64,000 nt of DNA from Thalassorhabdomicrobium marinisediminis. GTDB lineage: Bacteria > Pseudomonadota > Alphaproteobacteria > Rhodobacterales > Rhodobacteraceae. The notes under the pieces were generated by a model that was given only the letters and a program-made list of their open reading frames with translations, made no database searches and had not been told where the DNA came from. The translations under genes were made by a program, and so were the position numbers. Location of the stretch: NCBI RefSeq assembly GCF_003072065.1, contig NZ_QCYG01000003.1, positions 124,001-188,000 of the forward strand. The letters are read 5' to 3'. Positions 16,357 to 24,097 of the stretch are shown piece by piece. Every line of letters starts with the position of its first letter. Position 1 is the first letter of the stretch.

Positions 16357-17670
16357 TCAGGCCGCAGGTTTGCGTGGTTTGCGCCGGCGGTTGCCGCCGC
16401 CGGGCTTACCGCCACCGGCATGGCCCGCGCCGCCTCCGCCGCCCCCGCCGGGACGTCCGCCACCGTGCTTGCGTCCGCCGCCGGAGCGACGTCCACCGCC
16501 GCCCCCGCCGCCGCGCTTGGGCTTGGCTTCTTCCTCATCACGCGCCCAGGGACGGCCACCCGCCACGGGAATATCCGCCTTCATCGCCTTCTGGATGTCG
16601 CGCAATTCGCCCATCTCGTCCGGGGCGCAGAAGGCAATCGCCATCCCATCGGCCCCGGCGCGCGCGGTGCGGCCGATCCGGTGGACATAGTTTTCCGGCA
16701 CGTTGGGCAGGTCGTAGTTATAGACGTGCTTCACCTCGGGGATGTCGAGGCCACGGGCCGCCACATCGGTGGCCACCAGAACCTTGACCTTACCGGCCTT
16801 GAAATCGGTGATCGCGCGGTCGCGCTGCCCCTGTGATTTGTTGCCGTGGATCGACGCGCTGGCGAAGCCCTTCTTCTCAAGCAGCTTGTGCAACTTTTCC
16901 GAGCCGTGCTTGGTGCGGCCAAAGACGATGGCGCGTTCGTCGCGGTGCTTGTCCATCAGTTCAATCAGCAGGTCGGTCTTGGCGGCCTTGGCCACGAAAT
17001 GCACCGATTGCTCGATCCGGTCGACGGCCTTGCCCGGCGCGTTCACCTGCACCCGGATCGGATTGTCGAGGAAGGCCCCCGCCAGTTCCGCCATCAGCTT
17101 GGGCATGGTGGCCGAGAACAGCATGGTCTGGCGCGGGGTCGCCAGCAGCGGCGCGATCTGGCGCAGGGCGTGGATGAACCCCATGTCGAGCATCTGGTCG
17201 GCCTCATCCAGCACCAGAAACCGCGTCTCGCCCAGACGCACGGCCTTGCGGTCCAGCAGGTCGATCAGACGGCCCGGTGTCGCCACCAGAAGATCGACGC
17301 CACGTTCCAGCTTGCGCATCTGGCCAACGATGCCGGCCCCGCCCACGACCAACATGGTCTTGAGGTGCGTGCCAGCAGTATAGGCGGCGAGGTTTTCCTG
17401 AATCTGTTTCGCCAATTCGCGCGTGGGGGCCAGAATCAGCGCCCGCGCGGTCTTGGGGTCGGGTTTGCCCTGTTCTTTCAAGAGCATATCAATCATCGGC
17501 AAGCCGAAGGCCGCCGTCTTGCCGCTGCCGGTCTGGGCAAGGCCCATGACGTCGCGGCCGTTCATTGCGTGGGGGATCGCCTGCGCCTGAATGGGCGTGG
17601 GATCGGTGATCCCTTGACGTTCGAGTTCCTTGATCAGTCGGGGCGCGAGGCCCAGCATATCGAAATCCAT
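16357..17670 (-). CDS. rhlE: DEAD-box RNA helicase RhlE-like
   Basis: ATP-dependent RNA helicase of 437 aa. Motifs: [19 protein letters not shown] with TPIQAQAIP (Q motif), [14 protein letters not shown] (Walker A), [42 protein letters not shown] and [10 protein letters not shown]. The last 70 residues are rich in Gly, Arg and Lys, a disordered RNA-binding tail. I chose ATG 17670 (MDFDMLGL) with an AAGGAT ribosome site; the frame extends upstream without family similarity. Second DEAD-box gene of the window, without the DbpA-like domain of the first. Confidence 0.92.
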   Translation of the reverse strand: MDFDMLGLAPRLIKELERQGITDPTPIQAQAIPHAMNGRDVMGLAQTGSGKTAAFGLPMIDMLLKEQGKPDPKTARALILAPTRELAKQIQENLAAYTAGTHLKTMLVVGGAGIVGQMRKLERGVDLLVATPGRLIDLLDRKAVRLGETRFLVLDEADQMLDMGFIHALRQIAPLLATPRQTMLFSATMPKLMAELAGAFLDNPIRVQVNAPGKAVDRIEQSVHFVAKAAKTDLLIELMDKHRDERAIVFGRTKHGSEKLHKLLEKKGFASASIHGNKSQGQRDRAITDFKAGKVKVLVATDVAARGLDIPEVKHVYNYDLPNVPENYVHRIGRTARAGADGMAIAFCAPDEMGELRDIQKAMKADIPVAGGRPWARDEEEAKPKRGGGGGGGRRSGGGRKHGGGRPGGGGGGGAGHAGGGKPGGGNRRRKPRKPAA

Positions 17671-18058
17671 GTTTAATCCTTGGATCGGGGCGGACGCCGC
17701 AGGCACCCGCATAAAACGCGCCACGCGCCCGAATGGCCGCAGCATTGCAAAAGGGTTGCGCCAAAGGCTGACGGAGGGCCGAATGCCCATTAACCTGTTC
17801 AAAGGCCCGCCGATCTGGCGCGGCGCCCCTGCGTGATATTGGGAACCTGTCGGATTTGAATCCGTGGTCGATGCACCTTTGCCCCGTGTTGGGGCCTGCT
17901 CACGCGGCAGCCGGCATCAGACCGTCGGGTGGCACATGGCCCCCCGAACCGCTTATGTCAATCCCTGTTTGCCTTGCGCCCGTCCATCGGTATGGTTACG
18001 CCGACGCATCTACGGGGGCCGGACAACGATCCGGCGCATCACATAAGGGGCCGGGGCA
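17671..18058. other. Intergenic region between rhlE and mipZ
   Basis: Divergent spacer of 388 bp with promoters for rhlE and mipZ. I see no RNA gene, no repeat beyond a 5-bp CCGGA/TCCGG hairpin near 18019-18034, and no open frame with recognisable sequence. Confidence 0.5.
17969..17996 (+). promoter_or_regulatory. Candidate mipZ promoter
   Basis: TTGCCT (17969-17974), 16 bp, TATGGT (17991-17996), about 60 bp before the mipZ start. Confidence 0.4.
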
Positions 18059-18868
18059 GTGGCACATATTATCGTTGTGGGGAACGAAAAGGGCGGCGCG
18101 GGCAAGTCGACCGTCTCGATGCACGTGGCCACCGCGCTGGCGCGCATGGGGCACAAGGTCGGCACGCTGGATCTGGACCTGCGCCAGAAAACCCTTGGCC
18201 GCTATGTCGAGAACCGGCGCGCTTATATGGATGAACATGACCTCGACCTGCCGACGCCGACCTATCACGACCTGCCCGAGGTGGACCCCGACACCCTGCG
18301 CGAGGGGGAGAATATCTTCGATCACCGGCTGTCCATGGCCGTCGCCGGGCTGGAACCCGACAGCGATTTCATCCTGATCGACTGCCCCGGAAGCCACACC
18401 CGCCTGTCACAGGTGGCCCATTCGCTCGCCGATACGCTGATCACCCCACTGAACGACAGTTTCATCGATTTCGACCTGCTCGCCCATATCGACAGCGACG
18501 GTGAGACGATCAAGGGCCCCGCCGTCTATTCCCAGATGGTCTGGAACGCGCGGCAGTTGCGCGCGCAGGCGGGGTTCGAGCCCATCGACTGGATCGTGGT
18601 GCGCAACCGGCTGGGCGCGCAGAACATGGTCAACAAGCAAAAGATGGAAGCGGCCATTGCGAAACTGTCCAAACGCATCGGATTTCGCACCGCGCCGGGC
18701 TTTAACGAGCGGGTGATCTTCCGCGAGCTGTTCCCCCGCGGGCTGACCCTGCTGGACCTGCGCGACATCGGCGTGAAGGGGCTCAATATCTCGAACGTCG
18801 CCGCACGGCAGGAATTGCGCGGCCTGATCGAGGCTTTGAACCTGCCGGGCGTCACGGTCGACTTCTAA
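18059..18868 (+). CDS. mipZ: MipZ-like division-plane positioning ATPase (ParA/MinD family)
   Basis: ParA-type ATPase of 269 aa. In alphaproteobacteria MipZ forms gradients from the ParB-bound poles and keeps FtsZ at mid-cell. It shows the deviant Walker A NEKGGAGKST near the N-terminus, DLDLRQKTLGRYVENRR, a Walker B region FILIDCPG and a long C-terminal half with PGFNERVIFRELFPRGLTLLDL, which is typical of MipZ and absent from plasmid ParA. The start is GTG 18059 with an AAGGGG site. It stands alone, without parB. Confidence 0.9.
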   Translation: MAHIIVVGNEKGGAGKSTVSMHVATALARMGHKVGTLDLDLRQKTLGRYVENRRAYMDEHDLDLPTPTYHDLPEVDPDTLREGENIFDHRLSMAVAGLEPDSDFILIDCPGSHTRLSQVAHSLADTLITPLNDSFIDFDLLAHIDSDGETIKGPAVYSQMVWNARQLRAQAGFEPIDWIVVRNRLGAQNMVNKQKMEAAIAKLSKRIGFRTAPGFNERVIFRELFPRGLTLLDLRDIGVKGLNISNVAARQELRGLIEALNLPGVTVDF

Positions 18869-18955
18869 CGCGATGCCGCAGCGCCGCAGCGGTTATTGAG
18901 CCGCGCGGTATCACCCAGCGACACAGGTCGCGCGATTGCTGCGCCTGCATCGGTT

Positions 18956-18988
18956 TTGGCCTTATCTGACGGGGCACACTGGCCCTAT
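18956..18988 (+). promoter_or_regulatory. TauR operator upstream of tpa
   Basis: Direct repeats TTGGCCTTAT (18956-18965) and CTGGCCCTAT (18979-18988) are separated by 13 bp. A TAGTAT -10-like box follows 22 bp later (19011-19016), so the second half-site sits at the -35 position. The same layout occurs before xsc. Tandem direct repeats are the known target type of MocR/GabR regulators, and the motif is close to the published TauR consensus as I remember it. Confidence 0.8.
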
Positions 18989-19064
18989 TTGGAAGCGCCC
19001 GGAACGGGGATAGTATGCCATCGCGCCCGGATGGCGCCCAGTGATTCCAAGCGGAGGAAAACTC

Positions 19065-20453
19065 ATGGACGGCATGACAGCCAACGATCTGAGCCACGTG
19101 GTTGACGCAGATCGCGCCCACGTCTGGCACCATCTGGTGCAGCACAAACCCTTCGAGACCGGCGAGCCCAAGATCATCGTCGAGGGCAAGGGCATGCGCG
19201 TCTGGGACCAGAACGGCAAAGAGCATATCGACGCCGTCTCGGGCGGGGTCTGGACGGTCAACGTGGGCTATGGCCGCGAAAGCATCGCCAATGCGGTGCG
19301 CGACCAGATCCTCAAGATGAACTTCTTCGGTGGCACCACCGGCTCGATCCCCGGGGCTTTGTTCGCGGAAAAGCTGATGAGCAAGATGCCCGGAATGAAA
19401 CGGGTCTATTATGCCAATTCCGGCTCTGAAGCGAACGAGAAGGCGTTCAAGATGGTGCGCCAGATCGCCCACAAACGCTATGGCGGCAAGAAGCACAAGA
19501 TTCTGTATCGCGACCGCGACTATCACGGCTCGACCCTTGCCACCATGAGCGCGGGCGGACAGGACGAACGCAACGCGCAATACGGCCCCTTCGCGCCGGG
19601 CTTCGTGCGCGTGCCGCACTGCATGGAATACCGCAAGCATGAACAGGACGGCGCACCGGAGGAGAACTACGGCGTCTGGGCCGCCAACCAGATCGAAGAG
19701 GTGATCCTGCGCGAAGGCCCCGACACCGTGGGCGCGCTGTGCCTTGAGCCCGTGACCGCAGGCGGCGGCGTCATCACCCCGCCCGACGGCTATTGGGAGC
19801 GGGTGCAGGAAATTTGCGACAAATACGACATCCTGCTGCACATCGATGAAGTGGTCTGCGGTGTGGGCCGCACCGGCGTCTGGTTCGGCTATCAGAACTA
19901 CGGCATCAAGCCGGACTTCGTGACCATGGCCAAGGGTGTGGCCTCGGGCTATGCGGCGATTTCGTGTTGTGTGACCTCGGAAAAGGTGTTCGACCTGTTC
20001 AAGGACGACGCGAGCGATCCGATGAACTACTTCCGCGACATCTCGACCTTCGGCGGCTGCACGGCGGGGCCTGCGGCAGCGATGGAGAATATGCGGATTA
20101 TCGAAGACGAAGACCTGCTGGCCAATACGTTGGTCATGGGTGAGCGGATGCTGGCGAATTTGCAGGCGCTGGCCGAGAAACATCCGGTGATCGGCGACGT
20201 ACGCGGCAAGGGGCTGTTCTGCGGCGCTGAGCTGGTGACCGACCGCAAGACCAAGGAACCGATGGATGAAAAGCGCGTCGGTGCGGTCGTGGCGGACTGT
20301 ATGCAGCAGGGCGTCATCATCGGCGCGACCAACCGCTCGATCCCCAGCCGAAACAACACGTTGACCTTCTCGCCCGCGTTGATCGCCACGGCGGATGACA
20401 TTGACGAGATCACCGAGGCCGTCGATCGGGCCTTGGGCCGCGTCTTCGGCTAG
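19065..20453 (+). CDS. tpa: Taurine-pyruvate aminotransferase
   Basis: Class III PLP aminotransferase of 462 aa. It converts taurine and pyruvate to sulfoacetaldehyde and L-alanine in the cytoplasm, the first step of taurine dissimilation. Motifs: YYANSGSEANEKAFKM, ILYRDRDYHGSTLATM, LLHIDEVVCGVGRTG and TMAKGVASGYA, which carries the PLP lysine. I chose ATG 19065 with a perfect GGAGG (19053-19057); the frame also opens at GTG 19041. It has its own TauR-type operator and terminator. The substrate is inferred from the xsc, tauR and tauABC context and from close resemblance to Tpa. Confidence 0.92.
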   Translation: MDGMTANDLSHVVDADRAHVWHHLVQHKPFETGEPKIIVEGKGMRVWDQNGKEHIDAVSGGVWTVNVGYGRESIANAVRDQILKMNFFGGTTGSIPGALFAEKLMSKMPGMKRVYYANSGSEANEKAFKMVRQIAHKRYGGKKHKILYRDRDYHGSTLATMSAGGQDERNAQYGPFAPGFVRVPHCMEYRKHEQDGAPEENYGVWAANQIEEVILREGPDTVGALCLEPVTAGGGVITPPDGYWERVQEICDKYDILLHIDEVVCGVGRTGVWFGYQNYGIKPDFVTMAKGVASGYAAISCCVTSEKVFDLFKDDASDPMNYFRDISTFGGCTAGPAAAMENMRIIEDEDLLANTLVMGERMLANLQALAEKHPVIGDVRGKGLFCGAELVTDRKTKEPMDEKRVGAVVADCMQQGVIIGATNRSIPSRNNTLTFSPALIATADDIDEITEAVDRALGRVFG

Positions 20454-20473
20454 GTCGGATCCACATTCTTGCG

Positions 20474-20508
20474 AAGGGCCCGGTTCTTAGGTGGACCGGG
20501 CCCTTTGT
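20474..20508 (+). terminator. Intrinsic terminator of tpa
   Basis: AAGGGCCCGGT (20474-20484) and ACCGGGCCCTT (20495-20505) are perfect 11-bp arms, followed by TGTT. It lies 20 bp after the tpa stop. Confidence 0.8.
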
Positions 20509-20551
20509 TATGCGCCATGATGATCGTGATTTTGAGATTTGAGGGATTTCC

Positions 20552-22447
20552 ATGCTCCGTTCGGTTCTGACTGCGCTGGCGTTGTTGCTCGCCACCCCTG
20601 TGCTGGCACAAGATTCTTGCGAATACGCCAATGACAACGAATGCGATGAAGCGCGCTTCGGCGGTCAAGGCTATTGCGATGCGGGCACCGATACGGCTGA
20701 CTGCGCCTTGCTGAGCCGGAACATCACCGACGACAGTTGCACCTTTGCCAATGACGGCGAGTGCGACGAGTTCCGCTATGGCGGCACCGGCGCCTGTCAG
20801 GACGGCTCGGACACCGCCGATTGCAACCTGTGGCAGGTCACGCGAGAGACCGACTTTCTCAGCCGCGCCCGCAGTCTGGGCGTGCAGCAGGCGGACATCG
20901 AGGCGCTGGGCAACAACACCTGCCGCTGGTCCAACGATGGCGAGTGTGACGACCCGGCCCTGGGCGGCACCGGCGCCTGCGACAGCGGCACCGACGCCAC
21001 AGACTGTCTGGCGCGCGTCGATCAGGGGACCGCGCTGGTGCCCATGACCGATCCGATCCAGCTTACCCCCAGCGCGCCACAGGTCGGGCTTGTGCCGATG
21101 TCCGCGGACAGTTGCGAATACGCCCACGACAACGAATGTGATGAGGCCCGCTACGGCGGCGGGGGCTATTGCGAAACCGGCACCGACACCTCGGACTGTC
21201 GCCAGCTTGCGGCAGGGATTGACGATGACAGTTGCCGCTGGGCCAACGACGGCGCCTGCGACGAAGCGCGTTATGGCGGGGGCGGCCAATGTCGCGACGG
21301 CACCGATGCCACCGATTGCAGCCTTTATGGCAATTCGCCAGACGCCCGCGCCCGTCTGCTCGACCTTGTGCCCGGGGACTTGCGGGCGCGACTGGGCGAT
21401 GACAGTTGCGAATACGCCAATGACGGCGAATGCGACGACGCAGCCTTTGGCGGCACGGTTTACTGCGCAAGCGGCACCGACGCCTCGGACTGTCGGGCGT
21501 TGGCGCTGGGTGGAGAGGACAGCTGCCGCTGGGCCAATGACGGCGAATGTGACGAGCCGGGGATCGGCACCGACAATTGCGCCTCGGGCACGGATCGCAC
21601 CGATTGCGCCGCCGTCGCCTATCTGCGCAACCGCACCGACAGTTGCAGCACCGCCTTTGACGGGGTGTGCAACGAACCGGACGGCGGCGATGGCACCTGC
21701 CCGGTGCTGTCGGACACGGCCGACTGTCTGGGCCGGTCCCGTCCGGCGGGTCTGGAAAACCACTTCTTCGGCCGCGATGACCGCTTTCTTGTGGATGCCA
21801 CGCAACTGCCGTGGCGGGCGATCGGGTCGCTCGAATTGCACGACGGCACCTGCACCGGCACCCTTGTCGGCCCGTCGCTGGTGCTGACTGCTGCCCATTG
21901 CGTGACCGAAAGCGGCGAGGAAACCGTCACCCCGCTGCGGTTCTCGGCCGGTCTGTCACAGGGCAGAAACATGGGCGAAGCGAAGGTGACCGGCGCGGTG
22001 TTCGACCCCTCTTACCGGCCCGACGTGGCGCCCCCGGGGGGCGGCAATGGCCACGACTGGGCGCTTGTGATGCTGGACCGCCCCTTGGGGGATGAGGTGG
22101 GCTTTCTGCGGATTCACCAGCTGACCGACGGCAATCTGAGCCAGATCGCGGGCCGCGGGCTGCTGGTCAATCAGGCGGGCTATTCATGGGACACGGGCGA
22201 CAATCTGTCGGGCAATCAGGGATGCCGCGTCGTCGAAGCCTATGAGGACAATTCGATCCTGCACGAATGCGACACGGCGCAGGGGGACAGCGGCTCACCC
22301 TTCTTGCTAAATGTTGATGGAGAATGGAAAATTATCGCCATCGACAGCACGTTCTTCAACCCCGAGGATGACAAGACGCCCTTTGCGGTGGGCAATCTGG
22401 CGGTCGACAGTCGGGCCTTTGCGGCGATGGTGCTACAACAGCAATAG
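20552..22447 (+). CDS. Secreted trypsin-like serine protease with eight four-cysteine repeats
   Basis: Exported protein of 631 aa with a Sec signal peptide (residues 1-19, ending PVLA). Eight repeats of about 31 residues follow at 21-51, 61-91, 122-152, 186-216, 226-256, 284-314, 323-352 and 363-392. Each has four cysteines and the pattern DSC-x-(Y/W)-AND-x-ECDE...GTDxxDC, resembling LNR or LDL-receptor-class-A calcium modules. A trypsin-fold domain covers about 420-631, with the triad His449 (TAAHC), Asp502 (GHDWALV) and Ser580 (GDSGSP), so it should be active. The substrate is unknown. Ribosome site GAGGGA. It lies between tpa and tauR, but nothing links it to taurine. The repeats probably bind calcium or a surface ligand; that is inference. 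Confidence 0.85.
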   Translation: MLRSVLTALALLLATPVLAQDSCEYANDNECDEARFGGQGYCDAGTDTADCALLSRNITDDSCTFANDGECDEFRYGGTGACQDGSDTADCNLWQVTRETDFLSRARSLGVQQADIEALGNNTCRWSNDGECDDPALGGTGACDSGTDATDCLARVDQGTALVPMTDPIQLTPSAPQVGLVPMSADSCEYAHDNECDEARYGGGGYCETGTDTSDCRQLAAGIDDDSCRWANDGACDEARYGGGGQCRDGTDATDCSLYGNSPDARARLLDLVPGDLRARLGDDSCEYANDGECDDAAFGGTVYCASGTDASDCRALALGGEDSCRWANDGECDEPGIGTDNCASGTDRTDCAAVAYLRNRTDSCSTAFDGVCNEPDGGDGTCPVLSDTADCLGRSRPAGLENHFFGRDDRFLVDATQLPWRAIGSLELHDGTCTGTLVGPSLVLTAAHCVTESGEETVTPLRFSAGLSQGRNMGEAKVTGAVFDPSYRPDVAPPGGGNGHDWALVMLDRPLGDEVGFLRIHQLTDGNLSQIAGRGLLVNQAGYSWDTGDNLSGNQGCRVVEAYEDNSILHECDTAQGDSGSPFLLNVDGEWKIIAIDSTFFNPEDDKTPFAVGNLAVDSRAFAAMVLQQQ

Positions 22448-22456
22448 CGCCGTGAC

Positions 22457-22488
22457 ATAAGGCCAGTTTACCTTCCGAATGGGGCCAG
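22457..22488 (-). promoter_or_regulatory. Candidate TauR autoregulatory operator upstream of tauR
   Basis: On the minus strand, CTGGCCCCAT (22479-22488) and CTGGCCTTAT (22457-22466) form a direct repeat with a 12-bp spacer, one base shorter than at tpa and xsc. It points away from tauR and ends 13 bp before its ATG, so it covers the tauR promoter region, which suits autorepression, a common trait of MocR regulators. Confidence 0.6.
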
Positions 22489-22501
22489 ATAACCTGCCCC
22501 C

Positions 22502-23965
22502 ATGGCCCTTCCTGTTGAGACATTTTTCCTGCAGCCCGATGCCGAAGGCACCCTGCAAACCCAGATCCGGCAGCTCGTGGCCGAGGGGATCCTGTCGGGC
22601 CGCTTCCGCCCGGGTGAGAAGCTCCCCTCGACCCGCAAGCTGGCGGAACATCTGGGCGTCAGCCGGATCACTGTCACGCTGGCCTTCACCGAATTGCTGG
22701 CCGACGATTACATCGTCGCGCGCGGGCGGTCGGGCTATTTCGTGTCCGAGAATGCCCCCGAGCCGCCCGCCTTTCCCGCCAAGGGCAGCGACAAGAGCAC
22801 CGTTGATTGGTCCCGCGCCATCGGCCAGCGCTTCACCTCGGCGGATGCGATCCCGAAGCCTGCGGACTGGGCCAGCTATCGTTATCCGTTCATTTACGGG
22901 CAGGCCGATCCGGATCTGTTCGACAGCGCCAACTGGCGGCTTTGCGCGCTCGAAGCACTGGGGCGCAAGGATTTCGACGCGCTGACGGCGGATTATTTCG
23001 ACAGCGACGACCCGAAATTGATCGATTTCATCGCCCGCCAGACCCTGCCGCGGCGGGGCATTCTGGCCAAACCGGAAGAGATCCTGCTGACGCTGGGCGC
23101 GCAAAACGCCCTGTGGACCACGGCGCAGATCCTTCTCACCCAGCGGCGCAGCGCCGCGATCGAGGATCCGTGCTATCCGCAACTGCGCAGCATTCTTGAG
23201 CAATCGCGCTGTCACCTGAACGCGATTCCGGTGGATGAACTCGGGCTGCGCCCCGATGCGCTGCCCGATGACACCGACGTCGTCTTCACCACCCCCAGCC
23301 ATCAATGCCCCACCGCCGCGACCATGCCCATGGCCCGCCGCCGGGCGCTTCTGGACAAGGCCGAGGCGGATGATTTCCTGATCGTCGAGGATGACTACGA
23401 ATTCGAGATGTCCTTTCTCAAGCCGCCCTCGCCCGCGCTGAAATCGCTCGATCGGAACGGGCGGGTGATCTATGTGGGCAGCTTTTCGAAATCCATCTTT
23501 CCGGGGCTGCGGCTGGGCTATCTGGTGGGGCCCGCGCCCTTTATCCGCGAAGCCCGCGCCCTGCGGGCCAGCGTGCTGCGTCACCCGCCGGGTCACATCC
23601 AGCGCACGGTGACCTATTTCCTGTCGCGGGGGCATTACGACGCGCAGGTGCGGCGCATGTCCCGCGCGTTCCATGACCGCCGCATGACCATGGACGCCGC
23701 GGTTGAGGCCCATGGGCTGACCGTGGCCGGCGCGGGCAGCTTCGGCGGCTCGGCGCTGTGGATGCGCGCGCCCGATCCGGTGGACACCGCCGAGCTGGCC
23801 CGCGCGTTGCAGCCGAAGTCCGTTCTGATCGAGCCCGGGCACACGTTTTTCGCCGGACCGAACCCGCCTGCGAACTACTACCGGCTGGCCTATAGCTCGA
23901 TTCCCGCGCCGCGCATCGAAGAAGGGATCGCGCAGCTTGCGGCGACCCTGCAAGAGATGGGCTGA
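22502..23965 (+). CDS. tauR: Taurine-responsive MocR/GabR-type regulator TauR
   Basis: Transcription factor of 487 aa that activates taurine genes. The N-terminal GntR winged helix covers about 12-80 (FRPGEKLPSTRKLAEHLGVSRITV) and is joined to an aminotransferase-like domain from about 120. There, VEDDYEFEM and the lysine of VGSFSKSIFPGLRLGYLVG form the PLP site. In TauR, taurine is thought to react with PLP as a signal, not a substrate. Identity is supported by its place directly before xsc and by operator-like repeats at tpa, xsc and its own promoter. The leader is short, with a weak ribosome site. Confidence 0.9.
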   Translation: MALPVETFFLQPDAEGTLQTQIRQLVAEGILSGRFRPGEKLPSTRKLAEHLGVSRITVTLAFTELLADDYIVARGRSGYFVSENAPEPPAFPAKGSDKSTVDWSRAIGQRFTSADAIPKPADWASYRYPFIYGQADPDLFDSANWRLCALEALGRKDFDALTADYFDSDDPKLIDFIARQTLPRRGILAKPEEILLTLGAQNALWTTAQILLTQRRSAAIEDPCYPQLRSILEQSRCHLNAIPVDELGLRPDALPDDTDVVFTTPSHQCPTAATMPMARRRALLDKAEADDFLIVEDDYEFEMSFLKPPSPALKSLDRNGRVIYVGSFSKSIFPGLRLGYLVGPAPFIREARALRASVLRHPPGHIQRTVTYFLSRGHYDAQVRRMSRAFHDRRMTMDAAVEAHGLTVAGAGSFGGSALWMRAPDPVDTAELARALQPKSVLIEPGHTFFAGPNPPANYYRLAYSSIPAPRIEEGIAQLAATLQEMG

Positions 23966-24009
23966 GCGGCAAAACCGCCCCCGATCATACCCGCGCCGGC
24001 GGCGACCAC

Positions 24010-24042
24010 GTGGCCTTAAGACCCGCCAGCAACTGGCCCTAA
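24010..24042 (+). promoter_or_regulatory. TauR operator upstream of xsc
   Basis: Direct repeats GTGGCCTTAA (24010-24019) and CTGGCCCTAA (24033-24042) with a 13-bp spacer. A TAGTTT -10-like box follows 20 bp later (24063-24068). The spacing and sequence are nearly the same as at tpa, although the flanks differ. Confidence 0.8.
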
Positions 24043-24097
24043 CCCGCGTGGGGCGAAGTCCCTAGTTTGAGCGCAAATTTGCACAGGGGAAATCCGC

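Noticed and set aside
18019-18034. CCGGA/TCCGG hairpin before mipZ
   Set aside because: Five base pairs is common by chance at this GC content and no T-run follows.
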